Shown: positions 1 to 7,554, counted from the stretch's first letter. The stretch: 11,473 bases of DNA from an uncultured Clostridia bacterium (GCA_946405655.1 CAMJHX010000024.1:1-11473); one strand, 5' to 3'. Notes: generated by a model not told the origin, from the letters alone. Numbers and translations are program-made.

Positions 1-1086
1 CGCCTGATGGCGGTCTATCTGATCTGGACGCTGCTCTCGGCGCTGCTGTCTCCATACGGCTCGGCTGCTTGGCGCGGCGCGACGCGAAATGAGGGCGCGC
101 TGACGATTGCTCTCTATGTGCTGAGCTTTTCTCTGCTCTCCCGCTTCAGCAGACCGAAAGGGTGGATGCTGTGGGCGCTCGGCGTTACGGCCACGCTGCA
201 GTCCGCGATCTGTCTGCTGCAGCTGTATGGCGGCAATCCGCTCGGCCTCTATCCCGAGGGACTCAGCTATTTTGACGCCGGAAAGGCCTATTCCGGCGCC
301 TTCCTCGGCACGATCGGCAACGTGGACTTTCTCGGCTCCTACTATTGCCTTGCGCTGCCGCTGCTGTGGGCGGCGGTGGTGCGGCTGAAATCTCCCCGGC
401 GGTTTCTGCTGCTGCTCCCGCTGGCGCTGGGGCTTTGGGTGATCCTGCAGATGCAGGTGCTCTCCTGCATTGCGGGACTTCTGGTCGGCGGTGCGGCCGC
501 GCTGCCGTTTGTGCTGCCGGCGCAGGAGAAAACACGGCGGGTGATAGGCATAGGAATCCTCTCGCTCGGTGCGGCGGCAGTGCTGCTGCTCTGGTTTGCT
601 GATTTCGGCGGCGGCGCTGCGCACACGCTGCATCTGATGCTCCACGGGCAGGTTCCTGAATCTGTTCAGTCCGGGCGGCTGTATATCTGGCGTGAGGTGC
701 TGCAGCGCTCCCGGGAGCGGCTGCTCTTCGGCTTCGGGCCGGATACGCTCTCTCTGGCAAAGATTGCGCCCTTTGAGCGCTATGACCCGGATCTGAATCT
801 TCTGATTCAGGGCGGGATCGACGCGGCGCACAATGAGTATCTGAATATTCTCTTCCACCAGGGCCTTCCCGCGCTGGCGGCCTATCTCGGCGCGTTGGCG
901 CTGGCGTTGGTCTCCGCGTGGAAGCAAAGCCGGAGCAGCGCCGCGGCGGCGATTCTGACCGCGGCATTCCTGGGCTATGCCGTACAGGCGTTTTTCAACA
1001 TCAGTGTGTGCTATGTCGCCTCTCTCTACTGGGCCGTGCTCGGCCTGCTGGCGGGATGCGGTATGATACAAGCAAAAGGAAAGTGA
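1..1086 (+). CDS. O-antigen ligase/polymerase-like polytopic membrane protein (5'-partial)
   Basis: This is a very hydrophobic protein with about eight or more predicted membrane segments, resembling the O-antigen ligase/Wzy family (PF04932-type). Such proteins polymerise, or transfer to an acceptor, lipid-linked glycans at the outer face of the cytoplasmic membrane. Seen in the sequence: an early W-R-G-A-T-R-N-E-G-A-L segment like the RNEG motif of clostridial members, then SGRLYIWREVL, GFGPDTL and DAAHNEYLNILFHQGLPAL, the usual long external loop with conserved Arg, Gly and His-Asn. The reading frame stays open to base 1. The first ATG (base 7) has no ribosome binding site, and 359 residues is short for the family (usually 400 or more), so the N-terminus probably lies outside the window. 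Its TGA overlaps the Shine-Dalgarno of the next gene, which suggests co-transcription. The substrate cannot be told from sequence; wall polysaccharide assembly or surface-protein glycosylation are both possible. Confidence 0.8.
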   Translation, partial: RLMAVYLIWTLLSALLSPYGSAAWRGATRNEGALTIALYVLSFSLLSRFSRPKGWMLWALGVTATLQSAICLLQLYGGNPLGLYPEGLSYFDAGKAYSGAFLGTIGNVDFLGSYYCLALPLLWAAVVRLKSPRRFLLLLPLALGLWVILQMQVLSCIAGLLVGGAAALPFVLPAQEKTRRVIGIGILSLGAAAVLLLWFADFGGGAAHTLHLMLHGQVPESVQSGRLYIWREVLQRSRERLLFGFGPDTLSLAKIAPFERYDPDLNLLIQGGIDAAHNEYLNILFHQGLPALAAYLGALALALVSAWKQSRSSAAAAILTAAFLGYAVQAFFNISVCYVASLYWAVLGLLAGCGMIQAKGK

Positions 1087-1095
1087 GGAATCAAA

Positions 1096-4000
1096 GTGAA
1101 AGCATGGAAGCAGCTGATTGCTCTGAATCTGGTTCTGGTTCTGCTGCTGAGTCTGTTCCCCTTTGCGGCATTTGCCGTGCAGGATCAGGCGCAGTATGTC
1201 TTGAATCAGACAGAGAATGAGGAGCCGGAGGAGACGACATTTGAATCTCCAACCATACAGGATCCGGAGAGCGTAGTCCTCGAATGGGGAGAACCGTATA
1301 CGTTTACAAAAACGGATGATAACAGCTTTCCGCATATGTCGTTTCGGACAAAAGATATGGGATATTATCGTTTGAGAATCACGCCGCCGGAAAATCTGAA
1401 GGACGTGAAGATCGGCGGAAATTATTGGTATAATCCGGATACGGACATGAGTCTGGAAATCCATTATACAATGGTTTCGCCGTTCAATGTTCTGGAAAAC
1501 ACACACGATTATATCTATTTTTTCTATCAAAACAACACGCCCGGTTTTCGGCTGTGCAAAAATTCGGACAGCGAGTTCTCGGATAACGGTGTCTGGACAT
1601 TCCAGGCGGATTATATCGAGCCGGAGCCGTTTTCGTTTGGTGAAGTGCTTGGAGCCGGTGATTCCGAGCCGTTCCATGTTTATACCATGCAGGTGGATCA
1701 TCCCGTCTACTGCACCGTGTCGTCCGATGATCCGATCCATTATGCCTGCACAGACGGTCAGCCCAGTATGTATGGCATGACTTATGATCAGCAGAATGAT
1801 TTTTCCGGCACTTCAGAGTATTTCCGCGTCGGAACCGGGACGCTCATGCTCGCGGTCTGTCAGACGTCCGGAAGCAGCGGTGTTGTTCTTCAGAAGGGGA
1901 ACCCCCAGGGAAGCTTCGGCGCAGAAGGGGACAATCTGCATTGGTTCTTTGATACCGAGCAGGAGAAGCTTACCATCTCCGGCGCAGGCTCCATGGGTGA
2001 TTTGGATGGCATGATTCCCTGGATGAGATGTCAGTCCTATGCCGAGGAGGTTGAAGTGCAGCCCGGCGTTACCGACATAGCGCCGAATTCATTTTCAAAT
2101 GTCTGGAGACTGCGAAAAGTCTCTCTTCCGGAGGGACTGACCTCCATCGGCAATCAGGCGTTCTGCTACTGCGGCCGCCTTACGGATATTTCGATTCCAT
2201 CCACCGTTCGTGAAATTGGTATGGAAGCCTTCAGCAACACAAGCATTGCGCGTTTTGAGATCCCTGCGGCGGTGACGAGCATCGGCTCCAATGCGCTGCG
2301 TTCCTCCTATTTGACTTCTGTGGAAGTGGACGCGGCGAACCCGGCCTATTCTTCTGCGGACGGTGTGCTTTATTCGCGTGATGGCAGTACCCTTCTGCGA
2401 TTCCCAGCCAAAAAGCTTGGACCGTTTGTGGTACCGAATACGGTCACGACGATCGCATCCGACGCTTTTTCACATTGTGATCTGCTCAAAAGCCTGTTCC
2501 TGCCCGACAGCATTCATTCTGTTGGCGGAAGTGACACGGTTCCCGACCGTGTCTGCTATGGCGGCACTGCTGAGCAGTGGGCGGCAGTAGACGCTGCAGA
2601 CTTCCATGTGCCGGAGGGTCATCTCTACTTCGAGTGCAGCGCCTCCGACTATCTTGGCGAGACTTGGCAGTATGAGCTCGAGGACATGAATGCTCACCCG
2701 CGCCTGTCCTTCACGCCGGAGGAGAGCGGCGTTTATACCGTCAGCACCGTTTCCCCATCCGGACTGGACTGCTTCATGAGCTACTCCAGCCCGGAGAGCA
2801 TGACGGTATACGTTGCGAAGGACGATGAAGAACAGATCATCGTTGGTGATTGGCTCGGTCAGCCCACCTTCTTCTTTCAAGGCGGCGATCATTACGAGAT
2901 GCAGACGCAGCCGGGCTTCGTTGTGTTTCCGGACGATTATCGTCAGCTGACGGAGCTTGGTACCTTCCACACTGCCGTGCAGAAGCTGGCCACACAGCCT
3001 CTGGCGCTGGGCGCAAACGAGCTCTCGCATCCGGAGTATCGTCTGGATTATTATCAATTCACTGCTCCGGCGGATGGTTATTATCAGGTAAGCTTCGAGG
3101 TTCCCGAGGGCAGCAGCGTGTTTGCCAGAGCCTCCTCGGAAGGATCGATGAACCAGATTGACAGTTATCATTTCGAGTTCCTGCTCAAGGCCGGGCAGTC
3201 GATCGTGCTTCCGATACGCGACGAGATTGAATCTTTCACAGTGAATGTGGAATTCGACAGCTCCGGCCTTTCCGGTGAATGCGGCGAAAACGCATCCTGG
3301 AACATCGATGCGGACGGAACGCTTATCATTCAGGGTACCGGCGACATGGACGACTATTCCGATAACTGGCTTCAGAGCGCGGGCTTGAAGCGCAGTGCGG
3401 TTTCGCTGCGCAGGGCGAACAGCGGAAGCGCTCCGTGGAGCGCATACCGGAATTTTGTCAAGGCCATCCGGGTCGAGGAGGGCATTACCTCGGTCGGTGA
3501 TTACGCCTTTTCCGGAATGGGCAACGTGCAGCAGGCAGAGCTTCCCGCGTCGATCCGGGAGATCGGCCGGAACGCCTTCGGCCATGACAGCGCGCTGGAG
3601 GAAATCTCGCTCTCCGAAGGCCTTCTGGACATCGGGGATTCTGCGTTCGTCGGCTGCGGCAGCCTAACGAGCGTTCAGGTGCCGGACAGTGTGCAGTCCA
3701 TCGGCTCCTGGGCCTTCTGCGACACCGCTTTGGAGCAGTTCCGCCTGCCTGCGGATCTGGAGCAGCTGGGAGACGGCGTGTTTGCGCGCGTGCCGCAGTG
3801 CGAGGTGGAGGTTCCCGCGGCGCACGATCATTTCGTGAAGGTCGACGGCATCGTCTATGACCGCGATCAGACCACGGTTTATCTCTGTGATCATGATACT
3901 GCCGGGGCGGTTTCGCTGCCTGAGAGCGTCACGGAAATCCGCGCCTATGCGTTTGCGAACAGTGACATCGAGTCGCTGACGATTCCTGAGGGCGTCGAGC

Positions 4001-5622
4001 AGATTCCGGACAGCATGTGCCAGTCCTGCAGCTCCCTCACCGAGATTCATTTCCCCAGCACGATTGCCGACCGATTCGGAACGGATGTCGTATCTGATTG
4101 CAGCTCACTGCGAGATGTTTATTATGAGGGCAGCGCGGTGGGCTGGTACCAGCTTACCGACGATCTCCGCGAGAGCACGAACGGACCGCTGGACTATCAT
4201 TTTGCGGAGCAGTCCGTGGCGGAGGAGGCAGGCGACGGCTCGCATTCCGTCACGCTCACGGAGGAAGCATCCTCCACAGCCTATTGTTTCACCGCGCCTG
4301 AGCAGGGCATCTATCTGGTGAGCGCAGTCGGTGCAGAGCTGAGTATGGTGCTCGACAGCGGAAAGGCTCCCGCGAGTGCTGCGACGTATCCTAGCAGCGG
4401 AGAGGCGGAATATGTCAAGCTGGACGCAGGGGAAAAGCTTTTTGTCGTTCTCAAGCTGCCGTATTCTGATACGGTGGACGTGCAGTGGAGCGTTGTACGG
4501 GCGGAAACGGCAGAGGCGGATCTCGGCGATCATACGATGGATACGGACAACCATGATCAGCTGTACTGCTTCGTCCCGGAGATGGACGGGCTGTACCGCT
4601 TTGACACCCACTGCTATGATTACAGCTTTTCTGCCGGCATCTTTGATCAGAATCTGAAGCCGATCAACCGATATCGGTACATAAATGACGGAACTCAGTT
4701 TATGGCGCTGAACGCCGGAGAGCCGGTCTATCTGTGCTTCTCCGCGGAGTACAATCCTTCCCTGAGCGGTGTTTACTGGTCGTTGGCGGAGCAGATCACG
4801 ATCTCTGGTCAGCCTGAAAACCAAAGCGTGGAAGCCGGCGCCGACGCAGTGCTTTCGGTGCAGGCGAACGGGGAGGAGCTGTCTTATCAGTGGCAGTATT
4901 GCGCACCCGGCGAGGATGCGTGGACGGACGTCGAAGCCGACAGTCCGCAATCTGACACGCTGACGATCTGCGCATCGGACGATCTTGACGGACAGCGCTT
5001 CCGCTGCAGGATCACGAACATCGACGGCTATGAGGTGGTGTCGAAGGAGGCAACGCTGACGGTCAGCACGCCGGTTTACGCCAACCCGTTCACGGACGTT
5101 CCTTCCGGCAGATTCTACACTGACGCGGTGCTTTGGGCGTACTATCACGATCCTCAGGTTACGGACGGCGTTACCCCCACCACGTTTATGCCGGAAAGAA
5201 ACTGCACCCGCGCCCACGTGGTCACGCTCCTGTGGCGCGCAAGCGGCTGCCCGGAGCCGGAGTCTCTGGTGAGCAAGTTCAGCGACGTCAAGGACACGAG
5301 CAGATATTTCTATAAGGCAGTCCTTTGGGCGGCGGAGCAGGAGATCACCACGGGCTATGAAGACGGCACGTTCCGCCCGGACGCTGTGTGCACCCGCGCC
5401 CACGTGGTCGCGTTCCTGTGGCGCGCGAGCGGCTGCCCGGAGCCGGAGTCTCTGGTGAGCACGCTCAGCGATGTCAAGGACACGAGCAGCTACTTCTATA
5501 AGGCAGTCCTTTGGGCGGCGGAGCAGGAGATCACCACGGGTTATGATGACGGCACGTTCCGCCCGGGCGCTGTGTGCACCCGCGGCCATGTGGTCACGTT
5601 CCTGTATCGTGCTGACAACTGA
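1096..5622 (+). CDS. BspA-like leucine-rich repeat surface protein with Ig-like and three SLH domains
   Basis: A 1508-residue secreted, wall-anchored protein, probably an adhesin or S-layer-associated protein. The start is GTG at 1096, six bases after TGAGGA. Residues 1-28 form a signal peptide (K-W-K, a Leu-rich core, cleavage near AFA). Two beta-rich modules follow (about 50-270), then BspA-type LRR_5 repeats (about 275-515, with units such as LPEGLTSIGNQAF). Two more beta-rich modules with a FTAPADGYYQVSFE pre-peptidase-C-like pattern lie at about 515-725. A second LRR block opens with CGENASWNIDADGTLIIQGT (about 728-1035). Two further beta modules (1035-1232), an Ig-like domain (1234-1325; SYQWQY, RFRCRITN) and three SLH domains (1330-1507; TTGYxDGTFRP, TRAHVV) complete it. 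SLH domains bind pyruvylated secondary wall polymer in known systems. There is no LPXTG motif. It follows the glycan ligase-like gene by nine bases, so the two are likely one unit. The ligand is unknown. Confidence 0.9.
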   Translation: MKAWKQLIALNLVLVLLLSLFPFAAFAVQDQAQYVLNQTENEEPEETTFESPTIQDPESVVLEWGEPYTFTKTDDNSFPHMSFRTKDMGYYRLRITPPENLKDVKIGGNYWYNPDTDMSLEIHYTMVSPFNVLENTHDYIYFFYQNNTPGFRLCKNSDSEFSDNGVWTFQADYIEPEPFSFGEVLGAGDSEPFHVYTMQVDHPVYCTVSSDDPIHYACTDGQPSMYGMTYDQQNDFSGTSEYFRVGTGTLMLAVCQTSGSSGVVLQKGNPQGSFGAEGDNLHWFFDTEQEKLTISGAGSMGDLDGMIPWMRCQSYAEEVEVQPGVTDIAPNSFSNVWRLRKVSLPEGLTSIGNQAFCYCGRLTDISIPSTVREIGMEAFSNTSIARFEIPAAVTSIGSNALRSSYLTSVEVDAANPAYSSADGVLYSRDGSTLLRFPAKKLGPFVVPNTVTTIASDAFSHCDLLKSLFLPDSIHSVGGSDTVPDRVCYGGTAEQWAAVDAADFHVPEGHLYFECSASDYLGETWQYELEDMNAHPRLSFTPEESGVYTVSTVSPSGLDCFMSYSSPESMTVYVAKDDEEQIIVGDWLGQPTFFFQGGDHYEMQTQPGFVVFPDDYRQLTELGTFHTAVQKLATQPLALGANELSHPEYRLDYYQFTAPADGYYQVSFEVPEGSSVFARASSEGSMNQIDSYHFEFLLKAGQSIVLPIRDEIESFTVNVEFDSSGLSGECGENASWNIDADGTLIIQGTGDMDDYSDNWLQSAGLKRSAVSLRRANSGSAPWSAYRNFVKAIRVEEGITSVGDYAFSGMGNVQQAELPASIREIGRNAFGHDSALEEISLSEGLLDIGDSAFVGCGSLTSVQVPDSVQSIGSWAFCDTALEQFRLPADLEQLGDGVFARVPQCEVEVPAAHDHFVKVDGIVYDRDQTTVYLCDHDTAGAVSLPESVTEIRAYAFANSDIESLTIPEGVEQIPDSMCQSCSSLTEIHFPSTIADRFGTDVVSDCSSLRDVYYEGSAVGWYQLTDDLRESTNGPLDYHFAEQSVAEEAGDGSHSVTLTEEASSTAYCFTAPEQGIYLVSAVGAELSMVLDSGKAPASAATYPSSGEAEYVKLDAGEKLFVVLKLPYSDTVDVQWSVVRAETAEADLGDHTMDTDNHDQLYCFVPEMDGLYRFDTHCYDYSFSAGIFDQNLKPINRYRYINDGTQFMALNAGEPVYLCFSAEYNPSLSGVYWSLAEQITISGQPENQSVEAGADAVLSVQANGEELSYQWQYCAPGEDAWTDVEADSPQSDTLTICASDDLDGQRFRCRITNIDGYEVVSKEATLTVSTPVYANPFTDVPSGRFYTDAVLWAYYHDPQVTDGVTPTTFMPERNCTRAHVVTLLWRASGCPEPESLVSKFSDVKDTSRYFYKAVLWAAEQEITTGYEDGTFRPDAVCTRAHVVAFLWRASGCPEPESLVSTLSDVKDTSSYFYKAVLWAAEQEITTGYDDGTFRPGAVCTRGHVVTFLYRADN
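5203..5619 (+). repeat. 186-bp tandem DNA repeat encoding SLH domains
   Basis: A 186-base (62-codon) unit starting at TGCACCCGCG occurs at 5203-5388 and 5389-5574, with a third partial copy from 5575 to the end of the gene. The first two units are nearly identical at DNA level, including long exact runs such as TTCTATAAGGCAGTCCTTTG in both. Differences are scattered substitutions, for example AGATAT versus AGCTAC. The first half of SLH domain 1, upstream of 5203, is clearly diverged. This is the pattern of a recent in-frame duplication or of gene conversion among SLH modules. Confidence 0.9.
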
Positions 5623-5640
5623 GAAAAACATTTCAGCGCA

Positions 5641-5672
5641 AAAAGACAGCGGTCGATCGACCGCTGTCTTTT
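5641..5672. terminator. Bidirectional intrinsic terminator (perfect 32-base palindrome)
   Basis: The 16-base arm AAAAGACAGCGGTCGA is followed directly by its exact reverse complement. The RNA would fold into a strong GC-rich stem closed by a minimal GATC loop. On each strand the stem is preceded by A's and ends in four T's. It lies 18 bases after the stop of the surface-protein gene and 16 bases from the stop of the convergent acyltransferase-like gene, so one element can serve both transcripts. Confidence 0.9.
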
Positions 5673-5688
5673 CTATGGTGATCAAGGC

Positions 5689-6564
5689 TTAGAAAACGTC
5701 CTCCACGACTCTCTCCGGCGGGTTTTCCAGCAGCTCGGGCTGGCGGATGAACATCTTGAACATCTTAAAGCCCTGCGCGTAATCGAAGCCGTCGCAAATG
5801 CGCTCGTCGGTGTTGATCTTGAAGTCAATATACTTTCTCTGGGCGACCGTGCCGTCCGGCTGGACCTCATACGCTTTTCGTTTCGCGCCGAAGGCGATGA
5901 AGGCGGGCAGAGTGCCGAAATTATAAAGATGATGATATACCGGACCGATGCCGATCGAGCCGAGGTCGGTGATGATCATGGAGCCGTGGAAGGGGCTCGC
6001 GTCCAGCAGGCTCTGCGGGATGAGGCCGAAGTAGTCCATCACCTTGAGGAACCAGATCGCGAAGCGCAGCACGAAGCGTGGAAGCTTCGTCAGAGCGGAG
6101 GCGACCTGCTCGGTGTTGTTGTCCTCCTCGCCGTATTTGATCTCGTCGATCTTCTCGGTCATCTTGTGGTAGACGTCGAACACCGTGTCATAGGGATCAA
6201 AGACGACCTTGATCGTCGTCTCGCCGGCCTCGGCGGTCATGCCGCGGCGTACGGTGAGGACGACCTCGATGTTGTTTCTCGCGTAGATCCGCCGGCCCGC
6301 GATGAAGCGGTTGATCGCCGGGCGCTGGCTCACCAGACGCACATACGCCGCGATGAACAGATGCAGATAGCCGAGACCCTTGTAGCCCTCCTTGCGCTTG
6401 TCGCGCAGCCAGCGGTCGGTCTCCGTGATCTCCGCAGAATCGCTGAACTGGTTGCAGGCGTCGTTTTTCTGCACCATGATGTAGGGGATGAATTTATAAA
6501 AGGGGTCGAGCGACCGCAGCAGGCGGCCTTCCTTGCGATCCCCGAAGCGTTTCTTGCCGGGCAT
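5689..6564 (-). CDS. Orphan 2-oxo acid dehydrogenase E2-like (CAT-fold) acyltransferase domain protein
   Basis: A 291-residue protein resembling the catalytic domain of 2-oxo acid dehydrogenase E2 acyltransferases and chloramphenicol acetyltransferase. The start chosen is ATG at 6564, because GGAGGT lies six bases upstream; a longer frame to 6672 would begin upstream of this gene's own promoter. Seen: an N-terminal helix-rich part (YLHLFIAAYVRLVSQRP, 66-82), a hydrophobic amphipathic stretch (LPRFVLRFAIWFLKVMDYFG, 161-180), SMIITDLGSIG (195-205, matching the E2 TFTITNLG strand) and DERICDG (253-259) at the HRxxDG active-site position. There is no lipoyl domain, no E1-binding domain, and no E1 or E3 gene nearby. 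The residue aligned with the catalytic histidine is Glu254. It may therefore transfer acyl groups from CoA to an unknown acceptor, or be non-catalytic. Its own promoter and the shared terminator mark it as a single-gene unit. The fold is likely; the function is unknown. Confidence 0.75.
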   Translation of the reverse strand: MPGKKRFGDRKEGRLLRSLDPFYKFIPYIMVQKNDACNQFSDSAEITETDRWLRDKRKEGYKGLGYLHLFIAAYVRLVSQRPAINRFIAGRRIYARNNIEVVLTVRRGMTAEAGETTIKVVFDPYDTVFDVYHKMTEKIDEIKYGEEDNNTEQVASALTKLPRFVLRFAIWFLKVMDYFGLIPQSLLDASPFHGSMIITDLGSIGIGPVYHHLYNFGTLPAFIAFGAKRKAYEVQPDGTVAQRKYIDFKINTDERICDGFDYAQGFKMFKMFIRQPELLENPPERVVEDVF

Positions 6565-6570
6565 AGAAGC

Positions 6571-6576
6571 ACCTCC
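6571..6576 (-). promoter_or_regulatory. Ribosome binding site fixing the acyltransferase-like gene start
   Basis: GGAGGT on the minus strand, six bases before ATG at 6564. It decides for this start over the longer open frame beginning at 6672, which has no such site. Confidence 0.85.
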
Positions 6577-6583
6577 GAATATT

Positions 6584-6596
6584 TTCAAAATTTGAA
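6584..6596. promoter_or_regulatory. Palindrome TTCAAAATTTGAA in leader of the acyltransferase-like gene (possible operator)
   Basis: A perfect 13-base inverted repeat, TTCAAA-A-TTTGAA, lies between the -10 box and the ribosome binding site of the minus-strand gene, where a bound repressor could block transcription. Short TTGAA/TTCAA dyads are recognised by several repressor families, including MarR-type regulators, but the sequence is AT-rich and could arise by chance. No regulator gene is in the window. Confidence 0.3.
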
Positions 6597-6603
6597 CAAT
6601 TGA

Positions 6604-6632
6604 ATTATAACGCAGATTTGCGCTTATGGCAA
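6604..6632 (-). promoter_or_regulatory. Sigma-A-type promoter for the E2-like gene
   Basis: On the minus strand TTGCCA (6632-6627) is followed by a 17-base spacer and a perfect TATAAT (6609-6604). Transcription would start near 6597, giving a leader of about 33 bases before the ATG at 6564. Confidence 0.75.
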
Positions 6633-6671
6633 GCATACAAACATGATTTTTCGCTGAATTCGTCCGCCGCA

Positions 6672-6701
6672 TTGACAGGAGATAGCGCAGAATGCTACAA
6701 T
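6672..6701 (+). promoter_or_regulatory. Sigma-A-type promoter for the hydratase-like gene
   Basis: TTGACA (6672-6677), an 18-base spacer and TACAAT (6696-6701), preceded by TGC, which gives an extended -10 element. Transcription would begin near 6708, about 43 bases before the chosen ATG at 6751. It is divergent from the promoter at 6604-6632; the two -35 boxes are only about 40 bases apart. Confidence 0.8.
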
Positions 6702-6750
6702 CAGGAAAAAGATGGAATCCTCATCTAAATGTATGAAAGGAGCGTTTCCC

Positions 6751-7533
6751 ATGCTGCAGCAGGAAGTCATTCAGAGGCTCGCGGACGAGATCCATCGCGC
6801 CGGACAGAACACCACGCCGATCGCGCCGTTTACGCAGGCATATCCGGAGCTCACGATCGAGGACGCGAGAGAAATTCAGCTCATCAACATCCGCCGCCGC
6901 ATGGCTGCCGGCGCAAAAATGGTCGGCAAAAAGGTCGGCGCGACGAATCCGGTCATGCAGGAGAAATTCAATCTCCGCGAGCCGGTGCTGGGCTATCTCC
7001 TCAGCGACATCATCCGCGATCCGAGCCAGCCGATCCGGCGCGACACACAGATTGCGCCCTTCATCGAGTGCGAGATCCTCTTTGTCCTCGCCGAGCGCCT
7101 GCACGGACCGAACGTGCATCCGATCGACGTCCTCCGCGCAGCGAAGGGCGCGATGCCGGCGATCGAGGTGCCGGACGTGCGCTTCACGGGCTCGCGCACA
7201 ATCGTGGACGCTATGTGTGACAACGTCTTCAACGGCTATCTTGTGACAGGGGAGATGATGGCGGACGTGCGCGGGATCGACTTTGCGAGCATTCCGATCC
7301 GGCTCTGGAAAAACGGCGCGCTCGCGAGCGAGGGCGTGAGCTCCGCGGCGCTCGGCAACCCGCTGCGCGTCGTGGCGTGGCTGGCAAATAAGCTCGCGGA
7401 ATACGGCGAATGCCTCGAGGCAGGGGACATCGTCATCACGGGCTCGCAGAACCCTGCGGTCTATATCGACGCGGGCGATCACTTTGAAGCAGACTTCGGT
7501 CCGCTCGGCAAGATCTGCGCGGACTTTATCTGA
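6751..7533 (+). CDS. 2-keto-4-pentenoate hydratase-like enzyme (MhpD family, FAH superfamily)
   Basis: A 260-residue protein close in length and motifs to MhpD-type 2-oxopent-4-enoate hydratases. These add water to dienoates in meta-cleavage pathways using a divalent metal. Related 4-oxalocrotonate decarboxylases share the fold, so the exact reaction is open. Seen: GKKVGATNPVMQ (59-70), FIECEILFVL (104-113, the E-x-E metal site at 106 and 108), PAIEVPDVRF (136-145, third acidic ligand Glu139), GNPLRVVAWLANKL (202-215) and GDIVITGSQNPAV (225-237). All expected metal-site acids are present, so it should be active. The ATG at 6751 is preceded by AAGGAG eight bases upstream. The upstream in-frame ATG at 6712 would lie almost at the transcription start and lacks a ribosome binding site. 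The gene stands alone: no dioxygenase, aldolase or other catabolic gene is visible, so the substrate may be a gut-derived or amino-acid-derived 2-oxo acid. Confidence 0.85.
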   Translation: MLQQEVIQRLADEIHRAGQNTTPIAPFTQAYPELTIEDAREIQLINIRRRMAAGAKMVGKKVGATNPVMQEKFNLREPVLGYLLSDIIRDPSQPIRRDTQIAPFIECEILFVLAERLHGPNVHPIDVLRAAKGAMPAIEVPDVRFTGSRTIVDAMCDNVFNGYLVTGEMMADVRGIDFASIPIRLWKNGALASEGVSSAALGNPLRVVAWLANKLAEYGECLEAGDIVITGSQNPAVYIDAGDHFEADFGPLGKICADFI

Positions 7534-7554
7534 TCTCAGCCCAGAAATGATCAA

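Noticed and set aside
2470..3585. A 371-codon minus-strand frame inside the surface-protein gene
   Set aside because: Antisense to a continuous, domain-rich coding region, with no ribosome binding site or family resemblance.
5203..5619. A CRISPR-like array or non-coding satellite
   Set aside because: The 186-base periodicity is in frame and encodes SLH domains, with no short repeat/spacer alternation.
4105..5685. A 526-codon minus-strand frame opposite the SLH end of the surface protein
   Set aside because: Its internal repeats mirror the SLH DNA repeats in the opposite strand, it runs through the terminator palindrome, and it has no recognisable product.
5929..6603. A 224-codon plus-strand frame opposite the E2-like gene
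   Set aside because: It is antisense to a gene with promoter, ribosome binding site and conserved motifs, and its own start has no Shine-Dalgarno.
6565..6672. A 36-residue N-terminal extension of the E2-like protein from ATG at 6672
   Set aside because: The extension would start upstream of the gene's own -35/-10 boxes. The internal ATG at 6564 has a perfect GGAGGT at six bases.
6712..6750. A longer hydratase starting at ATG 6712
   Set aside because: It would begin about four bases after the predicted transcription start with no ribosome binding site. ATG 6751 has AAGGAG at good spacing and agrees with family N-termini.
6721..7554. A 277-codon minus-strand frame opposite the hydratase
   Set aside because: Arg/Asp/His-rich translation with no motif, exactly shadowing a well-recognised enzyme.
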